DNA of 64,000 bases. Source: Protopterus annectens (taxonomy: Eukaryota; Chordata; Ceratodontiformes; Protopteridae). The position numbers were made by a program, and so were the translations under genes. Shown here one piece after another: positions 11,925 to 23,544 of this stretch. The notes beneath the pieces are model-generated. The model made no database searches, was not told where the DNA came from, and worked only from the letters and a program-made list of their open reading frames with translations. Location of the stretch: contig NC_056733.1 in assembly GCF_019279795.1 (NCBI RefSeq), positions 1,421,393,552-1,421,457,551 on the forward strand, in the 5' to 3' direction. Within the stretch, counting starts at the first letter, position 1. Every line of letters starts with the position of its first letter.

Positions 11925-13518
11925 ATAGAGCCTCTATTTTTAAGCCCATAAGGCAAGACAACATACAATCCAACATTCTGGTCATTGGAGACTTCATTGT
12001 GAGGCACACTGATGTAGCTCACCAGGCTGAGTAAGGAGAAAGTCACGGTCAGTTGATTATCAGGGAACAGGATCCACTACATTACGCATGCATTCAGGTC
12101 ATTGGACCGCAAGTACCAGTATGACTCAGTCATAGTCCATGTGTGTGTAAATGACCTGAGATGTACCTCCCTAGACTGTATGAAGAAATACTTTGTAGAG
12201 CTCTCGCAATATGTGTCCTAGGCTGGTATGAGCCTAGCATTAAGCAGCATTTCACCTTCTCCAAGGATGATGTCACAATAAGAACAAAAGATGACTGACT
12301 TTAATAATTGGCTTAGTTTCTAGTATGATTATTAGGGGGTGCAATATTTGTCAGCATGGAAGGAGATGGTCAACAGACCACGCTGCTTTGCCAGGAATGG
12401 TTTTCTCCTCTCCACTCTAGGCTTTTGAATATTAGTTAAAACATTGTCTTCTCCATAGTGCCTTTTAGGTAATTCCAAACTGAAATTACTTTCAACATAG
12501 CACATTAAAACAAACAAAATCTAAAGGTATTTCTGTAAAATGCTTGGAGTCTAAACAAAAAAACTTAATTCTCGAGAACTCTCTACACCCTAGAGAATGT
12601 TGATAGCTATGCTGTCATTGAAATATGGTTCAAAGCTGTGGACAGCAAGTTGACAGTGCAAGATTATAATCCCTTCCACATATTTTGACCAGCTACTACA
12701 CAGACAGGGACTAAAGGTGGAGGTGTCTCAATTTACATCAAAGATAAATGTACCTCAGGGCTGGTCAAATAGGCCAATGCACTTGAGCTACTCCATGTTC
12801 AAATCACTATAGGTAAAATTCAATACCACTTCCTTGCAAGTTATAGGTTCCCCTGTATGACCCAAGAAACCCATACCATGTATTTAAACTTATTGGAAAC
12901 ACTCGCCATCCAATCCAATACCATATTAATGGGTGACTTTAATCACCCCACTATGAACTGAGAATCATATACGACATCAAACATACATGCACAGAGATTC
13001 CTGGATGTAGTAAACACAAACTCCCTGAACCAAACTGTCAATATACCAACCAGGAGTGCAACCATACTGCATCTGGTTTTCACTAATATGGGAGTGTACT
13101 GCACAACCCCTAGTGTAATGTCTTCCCCGGTAAGGTCAGACCACAAAATGGTCTCCTTTGAAGTAAAAATAAAACCTGGACCCCTATCCAACCCTGGAAT
13201 ATTCAGGAACTACTCTAATGCTAACTTCTTTCTATTAAGTAATAACCTAACAAAATTTCAAGCCCCCATCAACAAAATGAACACCATTGCCTAAGCAGAA
13301 CTGTTCACAGAAACCCTATACAAGTATGTTAATAGCTGCATACAAGCAGTTGTAACCACTAGGATAAAGCAGAAAATGCTAACTCAAAAAACAAGCCACC
13401 CTGTTGGAATCACAACATTAGTAGGCAGTATAACAGAAGGAAGAAACTCATGAAAAAAAATAAGAGGTGTAGCACCCAGCAGGATAAAAGCACTCTCATT
13501 AAACTAAACAAACAACTC

Positions 13519-13560
13519 AAAGGGCAAATAACGTCTACCAAAGGGCAAATAACGTCTACC
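13519..13560 (+). repeat. 21 bp direct duplication inside CR1 copy B
   Basis: The unit 'gggcaaataacgtctaccaaa' style sequence occurs twice in a row, adding seven codons in frame to the CR1 ORF2 linker before RT. The other copies have one unit only. Confidence 0.85.
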
Positions 13561-13653
13561 AAAGCCAAATTTGAGGTAAATGTTGCCTCCCAGGCCAAAG
13601 ACAACCACAAGGCATTCTTTAATTATGTCTTCAGCCTCAAAGGCAATACATAA

Positions 13654-14361
13654 TTGTGTGCAGAGCTCTTTGTAAATGGAGCCAGCTATACTGAGCCAGA
13701 AGACATAGCAAACCTACTGGCCAACAAATTCATCTCCAACTTTCCCCCTCAACCTTCCCTTAGGAAATACCATCAAACACAACTCCCCCTGCTATTACTA
13801 GGAAACAAGTCCTTAATGCTTTCTACGACCAAGAACACTGCATCAATGGGCCCAGACAATATCCCGGGATGTCTTCTTAATAGCATGAAACATGACCTAT
13901 CAGGCCCTCTGGAATTGCTACTCAACTGTAGCCTCCACATAGGCTTTGTGTCTCATGAATGGAGAACAGCAAAAGTCATCCCTCTGCACAAAGGTGGGCC
14001 ATCTACAGACCCTGGAAACTACAGACCCGTAAGTCTTGCTAGTTTTATATGCATAGCCATGGAAAAAACTATCATGGAAATGATCAGTAGTGATATAGTA
14101 AACCTCCAGACACTGGACCCAACCCAGTTTGGTTTCACCAAAGTCAGGTCATGCCTTCTCAGCCTGGAGGATTTCTTTGAGAAGGTCACCAAAGCAATGA
14201 ATGAGGACAAAATGGTTCGCACTGCCTACCTTGACCTTGCCAAGGCATCTTACACAATAACACACACGGGCATTGTTGACAAACTCATGAGGTTAGATAC
14301 AAACCTGTATGTCACCCTGGTGGATAGTCAACTGGTTCACAGACAAGAACCAGGAAGTTAG
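13654..14361 (+). pseudogene. CR1 ORF2 RT fragment (copy B)
   Basis: This 235-residue frame carries the N-terminal RT blocks. They are NTASMGPDNIPG (RT0-1), EWRTAKVIPLHKGG.STDPGNYRP (RT1-2), LDPTQFGF (RT2a) and AYLDLAKA (block A, with the catalytic Asp). KAFDT, usual after block A, reads KASYT here, and the frame is lost shortly after. The continuation GVPEGLVLGPLLFG lies in another frame at about 14398-14450. The change of PQGS to PEGL also points to a dead copy. Confidence 0.85.
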
Positions 14362-14750
14362 AATTGGGGAGTCCACCTCTACAAAGAGGCCAGTCACAAG
14401 TGGAGTCCCTGAGGGATTGGTCCTTGGACCGCTCCTTTTTGGCATTAACTTCTCTGAAGTCAATGAGTGTCAATGGTCTCTGGCTAACTAAATCTGCAAA
14501 TGACTTCAGATTAGGACCTGTCATTGAATCCCACACCTATACAAATGTTCTCTTGGCAGGGCTGACACAGATAAACAACTGGGGTCAGAGGCATGGACTA
14601 CAACTAAATGCCAAGAAATGCATAATAGTATCCTTCAGGAAGTCATTCACCCCTGGTAACTATTATATTGACAACACACCCCTTTGAGTTGACCCAGCAG
14701 TCAAGGACTTAGGGATATACATAGGCAGTAATCTAGCCTTTGACCATCAG

Positions 14751-15167
14751 GTGTCTACAGTAGTGAGAAAATCATTCTATGTTGCACAACTTATAAACAA
14801 AGGTATGGCATCTAGGTCCAAGGAAGTCATTGTTCCACTGTATTTGGCATTTATCAGACCTATCATTGTGTGCAATGCCGCCTTTGGTATGTATCTAACC
14901 AGGCATATGCAACAATTGGAACATCCACACAGGGTCCTCATTAAAAGAATAGAGGCCATAAGTAAAATGTCCTATGCAAACTGCCTCAAGGCCCTAGACC
15001 TGTATTCTGTCTGTTACAAGCTTTTGAGGGGAGATCTTTGCCTGGCATACAGGGCATTGTCAGATCCCACTCAGATGGACCTCCTGAATATCCACAAAAC
15101 AAACAGTACCAGAATTACCCATTCTAAAGAATTAAACCTTGCGTGTGATATAAATAGGACCTGCTAG
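14751..15167 (+). pseudogene. CR1 ORF2 C-terminal fragment (copy B)
   Basis: The frame reads STVVRKSFYVAQLI, then AFGMYLTRHMQQLEHP, then LLRGDLCLAYRA, and ends at DINRTC, where the usual TGG (W) is TAG. This is the conserved C-terminal region shared by every CR1 copy in the window. Confidence 0.85.
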
Positions 15168-15501
15168 AGAGACAGGTATGTATCCCAGAGACTACCCCAT
15201 CTCTGGAACAGTCGCCCCATCCATGTGAAGCAGAGTTCTTCCCTAACCTAATTCAAGTGTAACTTGAACAATTGGATGGCAAACAGGAAATTCATCCCTG
15301 GCTTGGCACCTATGTCTCTAACAGACACAGGCAACCTGCAAATGGTCCATCTCCCAGGCCCCTTCTTGTAAATGTTTTGCCCCTGCTTACACTTATCAAA
15401 GGTACCAGGACTTGTCAGAGATCTAGGATGCATAGCTAAGCTTAAAAAGGCCCTTGTGGTCATTAGCCTAGTAAACACTTATAAACTTATGAACCTATAA
15501 A

Positions 15502-15890
15502 AGTTAAAATTATTAAATTAAGCAACAAAAGATATGAGAAAACAAATCTTCCATTTCCAATTATAATTATGAAGAGTGTACTAATATTTAAATATACCTA
15601 TTAAAACGGGTATAAATTAAGTTCCAAAATTCTCCTTTCCAACCTTGGTATTGCAAGAAAAAAACAACAAAAATCTTAGCAGCAACTTCATCCATACTTA
15701 ACCTGGTATTTCCTGAGGTCAAACTGGATCAAAGAGTTATAATGTTAAATAAATCTAACACTTTAGCAATTCATAACCAAGCTAGGCCTACCGTGATTAC
15801 ATTTAATTGAGCTCCCACTTTAGTGCAGTCTCCCTTTGATAATAACAACTTTGTAAGAGAGTATTTAATATAGTGCATTAAGAAATGATC
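15502..15890. other. No recognisable gene
   Basis: AT-rich sequence between the CR1 3' end and the tandem repeat; nothing identified. Confidence 0.5.
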
Positions 15891-16090
15891 AAGAAGAAGC
15901 AGGGACATATACTGGTGCTGTTATTAGCCCATCGGTCGTGTTGATAAAAAATGACTCAAGAAGAAGCAGGACATATACTGGTGCTGTTATTAGCCCATCA
16001 GTCTGTTGATAAAAAATGACTCAAGAAGAAGCAGGGACATATACTGGTGCTATTATTAGCCCATCAGTCTGTTGATAAAAAAAATGACTC
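15891..16090 (+). repeat. Tandem repeat, 3 units of 65-68 bp
   Basis: Units at 15891-15957, 15958-16022 and 16023-16090 start with aagaagaagcagg and contain acatatactggtgct, attagcccatc and ttgataaaaaa, ending in tgactc. They differ by a few substitutions and indels, so this looks like a young minisatellite. Confidence 0.95.
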
Positions 16091-16599
16091 AAACCTTTAA
16101 AAAGCACCTGAGATGAATTAAGAGGATAAGAAACGCAGAAAAGAGAAGTGTAATACCCCTGACTCATCTAAGTGAGCAGGGACATTTGTATATGCTACAT
16201 ATTCATTCCTACCAGCTCTCAGGATTCTCATAAGAATTCTTCTTCTCCAATCTTCAGAGTCTCTGCCAGAAGATATTTATTTCATGGATGCTTTAAACTT
16301 TAGACTAGAACATTTTAGATAGGCAGTGGGTAGTTCCTCATCTCACCCACAGATACCCTCACATCACTTACAGGTGATTTATCAATTGCTAATAAAGAAA
16401 GTAGCACAGATGGAATCTTCCAGTTAAAAACGTCAAGATTTTTCTGATTCTTTCTAGTTCCAAAATCGAACAAGACACAAAGGCCAGACCCATATCTAAT
16501 AAATCTAAAGATATCCATAAACACAAACACTCAAGATGAAAACTCTGAAGATGGCATTGTTGAGAATAGAAGATACCTACTTCATCTAATTTCACCTGT
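16091..16599. other. No recognisable gene
   Basis: Two overlapping ORFs on the minus strand (16315-16530 and 16389-16595) show no recognisable motif; treated as chance. Confidence 0.5.
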
Positions 16600-18172
16600 T
16601 CATAGGTTCATAGGTTTATACTAGGCTATCTGCCCTAAGGCATTTATAAGCCTAGCCCAAATTATTGTGGCTTACGCCACCCCTTATATGAAAAAATACT
16701 GTGCCCATTAGTTTGTTGTGCCTCTGTCCAGCAGTGACCCAGAGATGATTCCCGGGGTAAACCTACGATCTCCCATCCACAGGTCTAGATTTCTCTTGAA
16801 CAGAGTCAGCGAGGTGCTCTGCCTCACATGGACCGGGATTTTATTCCACAGCATAGGGAGTCTCTGAGTGATAAATCTATCCCTCCAGCACGTCCTATTT
16901 ATATCCGTGCTAAGGTTTAAGTCGCTTGCTCTAGTGGTTTTGGTGGATTTGGATTTTTGAGGTGGAGCATGTCCATTAATTTCGGGTTAGACATGGCCTT
17001 GTATGTCAGGCACATGTCACCTCTGAGCAGACGGTATGCGACTGAATAGAGCTGGAGTTTCTTCAATCTGGCAGCATATGACAGATTTTGGAGTCCCTTT
17101 ATCCTTTTGGTGAGGAACTTTTGGGGTCTCTCCAATTGCTGCAGATGTCGGGTGAGATACATCCCGAATGGGGCATTGTACTCGATCATTGGTCTGATAA
17201 GTGAAGAGTACAGAGAACAATGACCTCACTAGATCTGGATGTGAATCCCTTCATGATCAGGTGGGCAATGTAGAAGGTCTTTCTAACCACTTTAGCAATG
17301 TGAGTGTCAAAAGAAAGGCCACTGTCAACCTGGGTCCCCAGGTCCCTGATAACCTCTTCTGTGCTTAGTGGCTTGCCACCTATATGGTAGCTTGGGGTTA
17401 CCTTGTTTTTCCCGAAGGGTATGACTATACATTTTTTGGCGTTTAACTTCAGGTCATGGCTCTGGCACCAGCTATCTGTTTCCGTGAGTCCCTTCTGAAG
17501 GATATCCGTGTCCGATGCACTTTCCACTACGGCCCAGTTTGCAGTCATCTGCAAACTTTGTCAATAAAGTCCTCCCATGTTGGCCTGTACTTCTGAGAAG
17601 TAGATGCCAAACAATAGGGGGCCAAGGACCGAGCCCTGTGGGACACCACTTGTGACCGGCTTGGAGTCTGACACAGCGCCAGCAACTCTAACCCTGTGGG
17701 TTCTGTCCTTAAGCCAGTTTGCAACCCATCTTGTGACATATGGGTTTACATTTAAGCTGGTAAGTTTTTCTACAATACCCGAGTGGGGTATTGTGTCGAA
17801 AGCCTTTGCAAGGTCAAGGTAGGCTGTATGGACTGCCTTTCCCTCATCGATGGCCTTGGTGACTATTTCGAAGAAGTCGACCAAGTTCAAAAGGCATGAT
17901 CTTCCCTTGACAAAGCCAAACTGGGTCGGGTCCAATGTCTGCAAGTCCCCTATATCTTTGTTTATGAGCTCCATTATGATCCTCTCCATAGCTTTGCAGA
18001 CTAGACTTGTTAAGCTTATGGGGCGGTAATTACCAGGGTCCGTAGAGGCGCCACCTTTGTGGAGTGGGACCACAGTTGCCGTACGCCACTCCTTGCAACT
18101 CATCTTTATGTGAAAGTGATGCTGCCATGTCTGCTTGATGTTTGGACTACAGTATTTGAACAATATTGTTGG
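16600..18172 (-). mobile_element. CR1-type LINE, 5'-truncated (copy C)
   Basis: Minus strand. The 3' end begins at 16600 with the TATAAACCTATGAACCTATG-like terminus. ORF2 frames are 17561-18163 (EWRTATVVPLHKGG, GNYRPISLTSL, LDPTQFGFVKG, AYLDLAKAFDTIPHSG, GVPQGSVLGPLLFGIYF), 17186-17554 (block with LKLNAKKCIVIPFG) and 16917-17189 (GMYLTRHLQQLERPQK). Only a few frameshifts separate them, one of them next to the FADD box. It is very close to the copy at 24.6-28.2 kb, so both belong to one young subfamily. The truncated 5' edge lies next to a (TTTA)n tract. Confidence 0.92.
17561..18163 (-). pseudogene. CR1 ORF2 reverse transcriptase fragment (copy C)
   Basis: A 200-residue frame that keeps RT blocks lost from copy D (EWRTATVVPLHKGG and DPGNYRP) plus block A (YLDLAKAFDT) and block B (GVPQGSVLGPLLFG). 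The frame breaks just before the FADDCKLGA box, which continues in the neighbouring frame from 17554. Confidence 0.9.
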
Positions 18173-18186
18173 CAGCCAGTGGCTAT

Positions 18187-18222
18187 TATTTTATTTATTT
18201 ATTTATTTATTTATTTATTTGT
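18187..18222. repeat. (TTTA)n microsatellite
   Basis: A pure TTTA run immediately beyond the 5' truncation of the CR1 copy on its left. Confidence 0.9.
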
Positions 18223-19139
18223 TTTGTAATAGCTCTGCCAGTTGTAATTTTTTGGCAATCCAAAAGAATAAAACTTTTAGTTTTTAGACACCCATAACAG
18301 GTAACCATTTTGAATTCTGGCAACAGCCGTAATAAGCAAAACCTCATAGGTACCTGTGATGCAGCTGGACCTGGTCTACCCCGCCCCTCCCCCCTCAAGG
18401 CAATGCATGATTCTGCCTCACACTAGTGAACGTTGTAACTCACTAAATTTAACAAATGTTGACTTGATTTTTGGTAACTTTATTGAACTTTACATTTACA
18501 ACCATATACAACAAAAGCAGAATGATTCTTTACTAAAATTGCAAACAACACTTTTGATTTTATAATTAGACGTACTAAAATGCAAGGTTGAAGATCACTA
18601 TGGTTCTGCAGCATTTACTGCTTATACAAATAAAATTAGTATAAATATGTGTATACCATTAGGATGCATTCACTAACAATATTCTGTCTAGCTGCTACAT
18701 CCATACAGAGAAAAGAAGCCTGCTTGCTACCATACTCTTCAACTGTCTCAACTGCCTATACTTGTTCCATGCCTGAATTCAGTGGTATGCATGGTGTACT
18801 GCCAGGGGATCCTCATATAAGTCATGACTTCAGCACAATGTTCCTTACAGCCCCTTATCAATCTAAGGGACTGCAATTACTCTATTCTTCCTCCATGCAC
18901 ATATCCAAAAGTGAGCAATAACAACCGGTCGTTATGGCACTTCTGTCTTTGACAACCCCTCCAAATGCTACAGAACTTCTTCAGTGAACCAATGACATTT
19001 TTGCACCTCTCATCAAAGTTAATAAGACAATTTCATTTTCAGCACACTCTTCACACTAAAAACTATCATGAACCGACTGGGAGTCAATAGGGTTGTATAA
19101 GACGAGAAATTATTTTACAATTCTTTTTTATATCTATTT
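18223..19139. other. No recognisable gene
   Basis: Small ORFs only (18356-18565, 18649-18921), without recognisable domains. Confidence 0.45.
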
Positions 19140-19330
19140 AGGTTCATTAGGCATGCAGAACAGGAGACCATTAAGGAGCCTAGCCCAAATTCCCAATTGT
19201 CCCAAAGCACTACCTACTTCACAGGTTCATAGAACCATAGAATGCACAAGGCAACTGGGCCATGTGGCCTTTTATGTCTCTTCAAAAGCTGCACTTAGAC
19301 AGACCTTACCTCATTTCTGAGCAATTATCC
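19140..19330 (-). mobile_element. Possible CR1-related 3' terminus
   Basis: Contains ggttcattagg...gagcctagcccaaatt, similar to the reversed 3' UTR end of copy C. It also contains TTCATAGAACCATAGAATG, resembling the classical CR1 (ATTCTATG)n tail in reverse. No coding part was recognised, so the call is weak. Confidence 0.35.
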
Positions 19331-19870
19331 AGTCATACCAGGGATGAATTTATGAATACCCATTCAACTAATTCTTTCTTTAAAATTTCACATTTCCAAG
19401 GATTGCAGTTAAACCTCCTTGGAATGGCAGTGGGAACCCTTTAAAATGAACTGCAGCCATTATATCCATATTTAACATGTTGCGGCTCCAAAAATATGCA
19501 TCCAATGCATATCTTTCACTATTGCATTTCTAGCAGTCCCTAGATAGACCTGGGAACATATGCTGCAATTTGTCTGGCATATAAAATGCTTATGTAGATA
19601 TTGCCACTCAAATACTCTGAATCTGTTTCATAGCACATTTGAAAGGCAGACATAATTGCTTCAGGTTTAAATGTTTTAGTTGAACACCAAGCAAATGTTG
19701 CTGACTACATTTAAACTTACACATGAACTAGCTATTTATAAGTCCAAAAAACTAAATGCCGTTAACCACCCTCACCACTATAACATTCAATAATTTAGGT
19801 ATTGCTGTTTTTCAGCTGTAACCTACTTCAACAGTTAGAATTTCCTTCAAATAATATTATTTCTTCCAAG

Positions 19871-19872
<2 letters not shown>

Positions 19873-19905
<33 letters not shown>
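19873..19905. repeat. (TA)n tract, left flank of a MITE-like element
   Basis: A TA run that continues as another TA run on the far side of the element at 20381, consistent with insertion into one TA microsatellite. Confidence 0.9.
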
Positions 19906-19907
<2 letters not shown>

Positions 19908-20380
19908 TTTACCATCATATTATCGACCTGCATATCTGTGACGTCAGATGTGCGAAAGGATGTTTTCAATGGTTCGTATTAGCAAACTAAAAGATGCTGA
20001 AGACACAAAAGAGTGAATGCCAGTGTGCATTTGCAATTTTGTGAGTTCAGCATACTGAGTGGAGATCGCACTACAGTGGGAATTGGGACATGTACACATT
20101 CTTTCACTGTAGTGCGCCCTCAGAGTTAGTACATATAATTAGCGGGGGGTGTGGGGTGCAGCCCCTCACATGGGGGGTGGAGGGGGGCTTACCCCCCTGC
20201 TAAACGTGTTGTGAATGGCACCGGATGTTGAGGTAAGTTCAAAAAATGTCAACAGTTCAAATTTGAATTGAAATTTTTTTAATTCGTTTTTGTGATCTTT
20301 CGCTAACGTTAATTTTGACAATGTTTTTTGAGTAAGTGATTACTCGCACATAACATTGTCAAAATTATGATGGTAAACTG
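19905..20380. mobile_element. MITE-like element in a TA tract, TTTACCATCATA termini
   Basis: Left end TGGTTTACCATCATATTATCGAC and right end (reverse complement) CAGTTTACCATCATAATTTTGAC form inverted repeats of about 25 bp. TA repeats lie on both sides, so the target was probably TA. The interior has a short inverted repeat (atcgcactacagtg at about 20065 and cactgtagtgcg at about 20105). It also carries a GC-rich core (about 20101-20205: gtagtgcg, gagttagtacatataatt, then G-runs with ggtgcagcccctcacatgg). That core is shared with elements whose termini differ. There is no transposase. The family is not identified. Confidence 0.75.
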
Positions 20381-20449
<69 letters not shown>

Positions 20450-20464
20450 GCACACACACACACA
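20381..20464. repeat. (TA)n followed by (CA)n
   Basis: A compound microsatellite on the right side of the MITE-like element. Confidence 0.95.
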
Positions 20465-22479
20465 ATGAGGCTCAGGGTTTCCCTTCAATTGCTTAAAACA
20501 TTTTTGTTTTCTTAAACGCACTGTCTTTTGTCAATGTGGAGTCATCATTTGTCTTACCTTCTTCACTGTAAGACTGCAGCAATTTGGAAAAAGATGATCC
20601 ATTACAGAAAAAAATATCCTGCTCTTTTTTTCTTAAATGATCACTCTTCTATAAGTAGGAGTAACCCTAACATGACAATATACAAACTTTAGTTAATGGG
20701 TTTTATGTCATTATTAGTGATGAAATGTGCTTAGAGTTTTTTTTAATTTTGATCAGACACAGTTGACCTAGTTGTCTTAGTATGCTGACAGATTCACCTT
20801 TTTCCTGTCCTTGCAGTAAACAACAATGGATGAGGCCCTTATTGACCTTGATAAGGGTTTCATTATATAATAGGAACGGGGGGGGGGGTGGACTGGTACC
20901 CTTGTCTTGCTCCCCTAGTCAGTTCAAAGCAGTTAACAGGCTAGATGTAATTTCAAACTCTCAGCGTTAAATCTTTGTATAAACCTATGAAGAGCTTAAT
21001 GAAAGATTCATTTCATTCCAAACACATTTTGAGGAAAGCCGCAGTCCACTCTGTAAGTACGTCTTCATCAGTAAGAATGATGATGATGATGATGATCACC
21101 GGTGTAGAACTGATATGCTTGGCACCTCAAATTAACACTTTGTTTTTTTCCACTATTATCAAATGTCTGCTACCCCCACCCCATAATCCAAGTCTGTCAG
21201 AGCAACCATTAGTAAAGCCAGCCTAGAAGCTAAGTCAGATATAAGCAAATCACAATCATAATTTAAAAAGGAAATGATTCTGTAAGAGGTTGGAAGTTCC
21301 ATGTCTTTGTCGTATTCTGTAAGAAAGCTATTACAGCCTGCTTCCACGAGTCACATACATACAGTTTCTAACACTTTAACAGTTTTACCATTTCTGTGCT
21401 TGGCTGCATGTAGCATAGGTATGGAACCCTTACTAAGACTCAAGTGACCGGGGTTTGTTTGTGGCCTCAGTACTGGGGGAATCAGGCAGTCAGGAAGGGA
21501 GAGGAGTGAAGGGGCATGGTCTACTCACCTCTCTCGTGATGAGAAGGAAGCAGGCACTCAGGGAACACATGTAGAAGTGTGATTACTGGAGACTAGGGAA
21601 CTCACTTCCCATGCTTAAGGGGAGGGGCTGTTTGCTGGCAACATGTCTTACAGAAATGAGGAACAAACAATATGTCCCCCCGGAGAAACATAAGGCTAAA
21701 AGAGAAAACCATCAAACCACCAATAATGGCTAACTAAATGACTGCCCCTCCAGGTTGACCTTTGCCCTGTTGATGGGGAAAGAATGAGCCAAATGGCAGT
21801 CAGGAGACTGACTGATGACCAACAGCCTCTGGAGGAAATAAATTAAAAAAAATTATAATTTCTGGCAGAATTGTATCCTTTTTATAATAATTCCATCAGT
21901 AGGACATCATTCCATGGGATTCACCTCTTGCCTCCTTTGGAACTGTTCATAAGGTCTACAGTGGAGTAACTAGGTCTACAGTGGAGTAACTAGTCTCTTC
22001 AGCTCCATCAGTTGGGTGAAAAGAACATAAATATGTTCAGTTTCTCAGAAAACTAGGAATCTTCCTAAAATGCTAAACCTTCAACTCCATTCCCTGTATA
22101 TAACTCCTCATTATGGAGCCTAAAGCCAGGAGAGAATTTTTAAAGATCTCCTCTTGCAATATAGCCTCATTCACATCTTCTTTTAAATGTCTTAGCCTCA
22201 GTGCATGACATCTTTATGCACAAGTACAGTATTCAGAATATGTCAGGTTCAAAGCTATTTTACTCAATTCTGTTTTCTTGAGTTACATAGCTTGTACGAA
22301 TCCCTATCCTTTTACACCTGCTCCCTATCAGACATGCTAAAGCGAAACTTCAAAAATAGAGTAAATTTTAAAACATACCTTAAAAACATTTCTTTAAGGG
22401 ACCCATCCCCTTGCACCCTCTGATATGAGGAACTATGACCTCACATGTCTATTTTTTATAACTGAGATCAATATACCTC
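20465..22479. other. No recognisable gene
   Basis: Contains a G10 run at about 20879-20888, a short (GAT)n run at about 21077-21096, and a 22 bp direct duplication (ggtctacagtggagtaacta, about 21953-21996). ORFs are short and without motifs. Confidence 0.5.
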
Positions 22480-22484
22480 ACAGC

Positions 22485-22580
22485 AAAGCTGCTCTAGTGG
22501 CATACAGGGATAAAGCCTTGACTACGGCCCAGCCCACCCAGGTTTGATTAGCAGCTGGGGTGACTAACTAAGTGGCAGGG
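22485..22580 (+). mobile_element. tRNA-like SINE head, candidate
   Basis: The stretch reads GCTCTAGTGGCATACAGGGA, then GGTTTGATTAGC about 35 bp later. This resembles the A box (T..C..AGTGG) and B box (GGTTCGANTCC, here with changes) of tRNA-derived SINEs. The body may extend to about 22900. No tail or target duplication was found, so this is tentative. Confidence 0.35.
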
Positions 22581-23152
22581 AAGTGATGGGCATGTCCATC
22601 CAAGGTGGGAGGGTGCTCTTTCATATGTCCCCTAAGGGGAGGTGTGGTCTAAGGACGGTAGTTGCGCTCAAATGTAATCAATGAGAGTGGTGGTGAAGAA
22701 GGAGAATGGGGAGGTCATAAAAAAAATCCTCCCCCAGGATGGAAGCACAGATGAGCCAAGCCCCCAGGACATCCTCAAGATCCATGACTGGACCAGCGAA
22801 AATGGCATAAGTCCAAAGGGGGTGGACAGTAGCTGGTAGACCTGGTGTGGACATTGTGTACTGGGGGCCAGGATGGTTAACATGATGTCTAAGGGGACAA
22901 AATAAAAATCAGAGCAGGGTGAATACACTGAGCTGATGCAACATCAGAATCTGTAACTATTTCCCCACATTCACCTTTCTGACTTTATTACAAGAATCAC
23001 GGTTATGATCCATAGAATATTAACAGGCACACCTTTCCAACTTATGTCCTAGTTTAGCGGTCTAAACATTCTTGTAAAGTGAGATGCCAGTCTTATGACT
23101 TGTAAAAATGTTGTTAAGCCTTTTTCCATTCTGCTCTATATAACACAGTAAT

Positions 23153-23532
23153 GGGTCTATATTACAACGTCGAACTAAAACAAGTTTGAACGTTGTGATA
23201 TCGAACCCTAAAGTCCGAAAGTGGAAAATAGCGAAGCCACAGCACATCGACTTTTTTCCCAGGGGAAAAAAATCGGTGGGCCGTTTTTGGGGCTTTACTA
23301 TTTCCTTCACTGTGGTGCGATCTCGGAGTTGGTATATTTAAGTAGGGGGTTGCCTTCCCCCCACTTCAGTTTAAGTTTAAAGTTAATTTTTTTTTTTGTC
23401 ATGGAACAGAGATTTTTTTTCCCTGGGAAAAAATCGCTGTTCTGTGCTTTCGGTTTTGTTGGGTTTCGGACAGTAGGGTTCGATATTACAGTGATCAAAC
23501 ATTTGTAAAATTGACATTGTGATATAGACCCC
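23153..23532. mobile_element. MITE-like element with GGGTCTATAT termini (380 bp)
   Basis: Inverted repeats of about 70 bp: the left end starts GGGTCTATATTACAACGTCG and the reverse complement of the right end GGGGTCTATATCACAATGTC. Both then continue to ATATCGAACCCT and GTCCGAAA. It is flanked by a direct duplicate ACAGTAAT(G) (23145-23153 and 23533-23541), 8-9 bp long. The interior contains the shared core (ctgtggtgcgatctcggagttggtatatttaa). Eight-base duplications fit hAT, P, Merlin or Zisupton-type transposases, but no transposase is present and I cannot assign the superfamily. Confidence 0.85.
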
Positions 23533-23544
23533 ACAGTAATGAGT

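Larger units (their letters stand above)
9081..15501 (+). mobile_element. CR1-type LINE, long decayed copy (copy B) split by an insertion
   Basis: ORF1 starts near 9081 with the finger-like GILRQC..CLMFTDN...VCERC. It is interrupted at 9457 and resumes at 11929 with the esterase block (GDFIVRHTDV). ORF2 follows with endonuclease remnants (about 12560-13200; SDHK at about 13138). RT then reads MGPDNIPG, EWRTAKVIPLHKGG, LDPTQFGF, AYLDLAKA and GPLLFGINF (13654-14480), followed by the C-terminal block to about 15165. The 3' UTR ends in the GAACCTATAA motif near 15500. Frameshifts and stops are frequent. The canonical FADD box has become SANDFR-like (about 14490-14510). By sequence it groups with copies A and E/G. 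Confidence 0.9.

Noticed and set aside
20309..20521. ORF rich in Ile-Tyr repeats
   Set aside because: Translation of TA and CA microsatellites.
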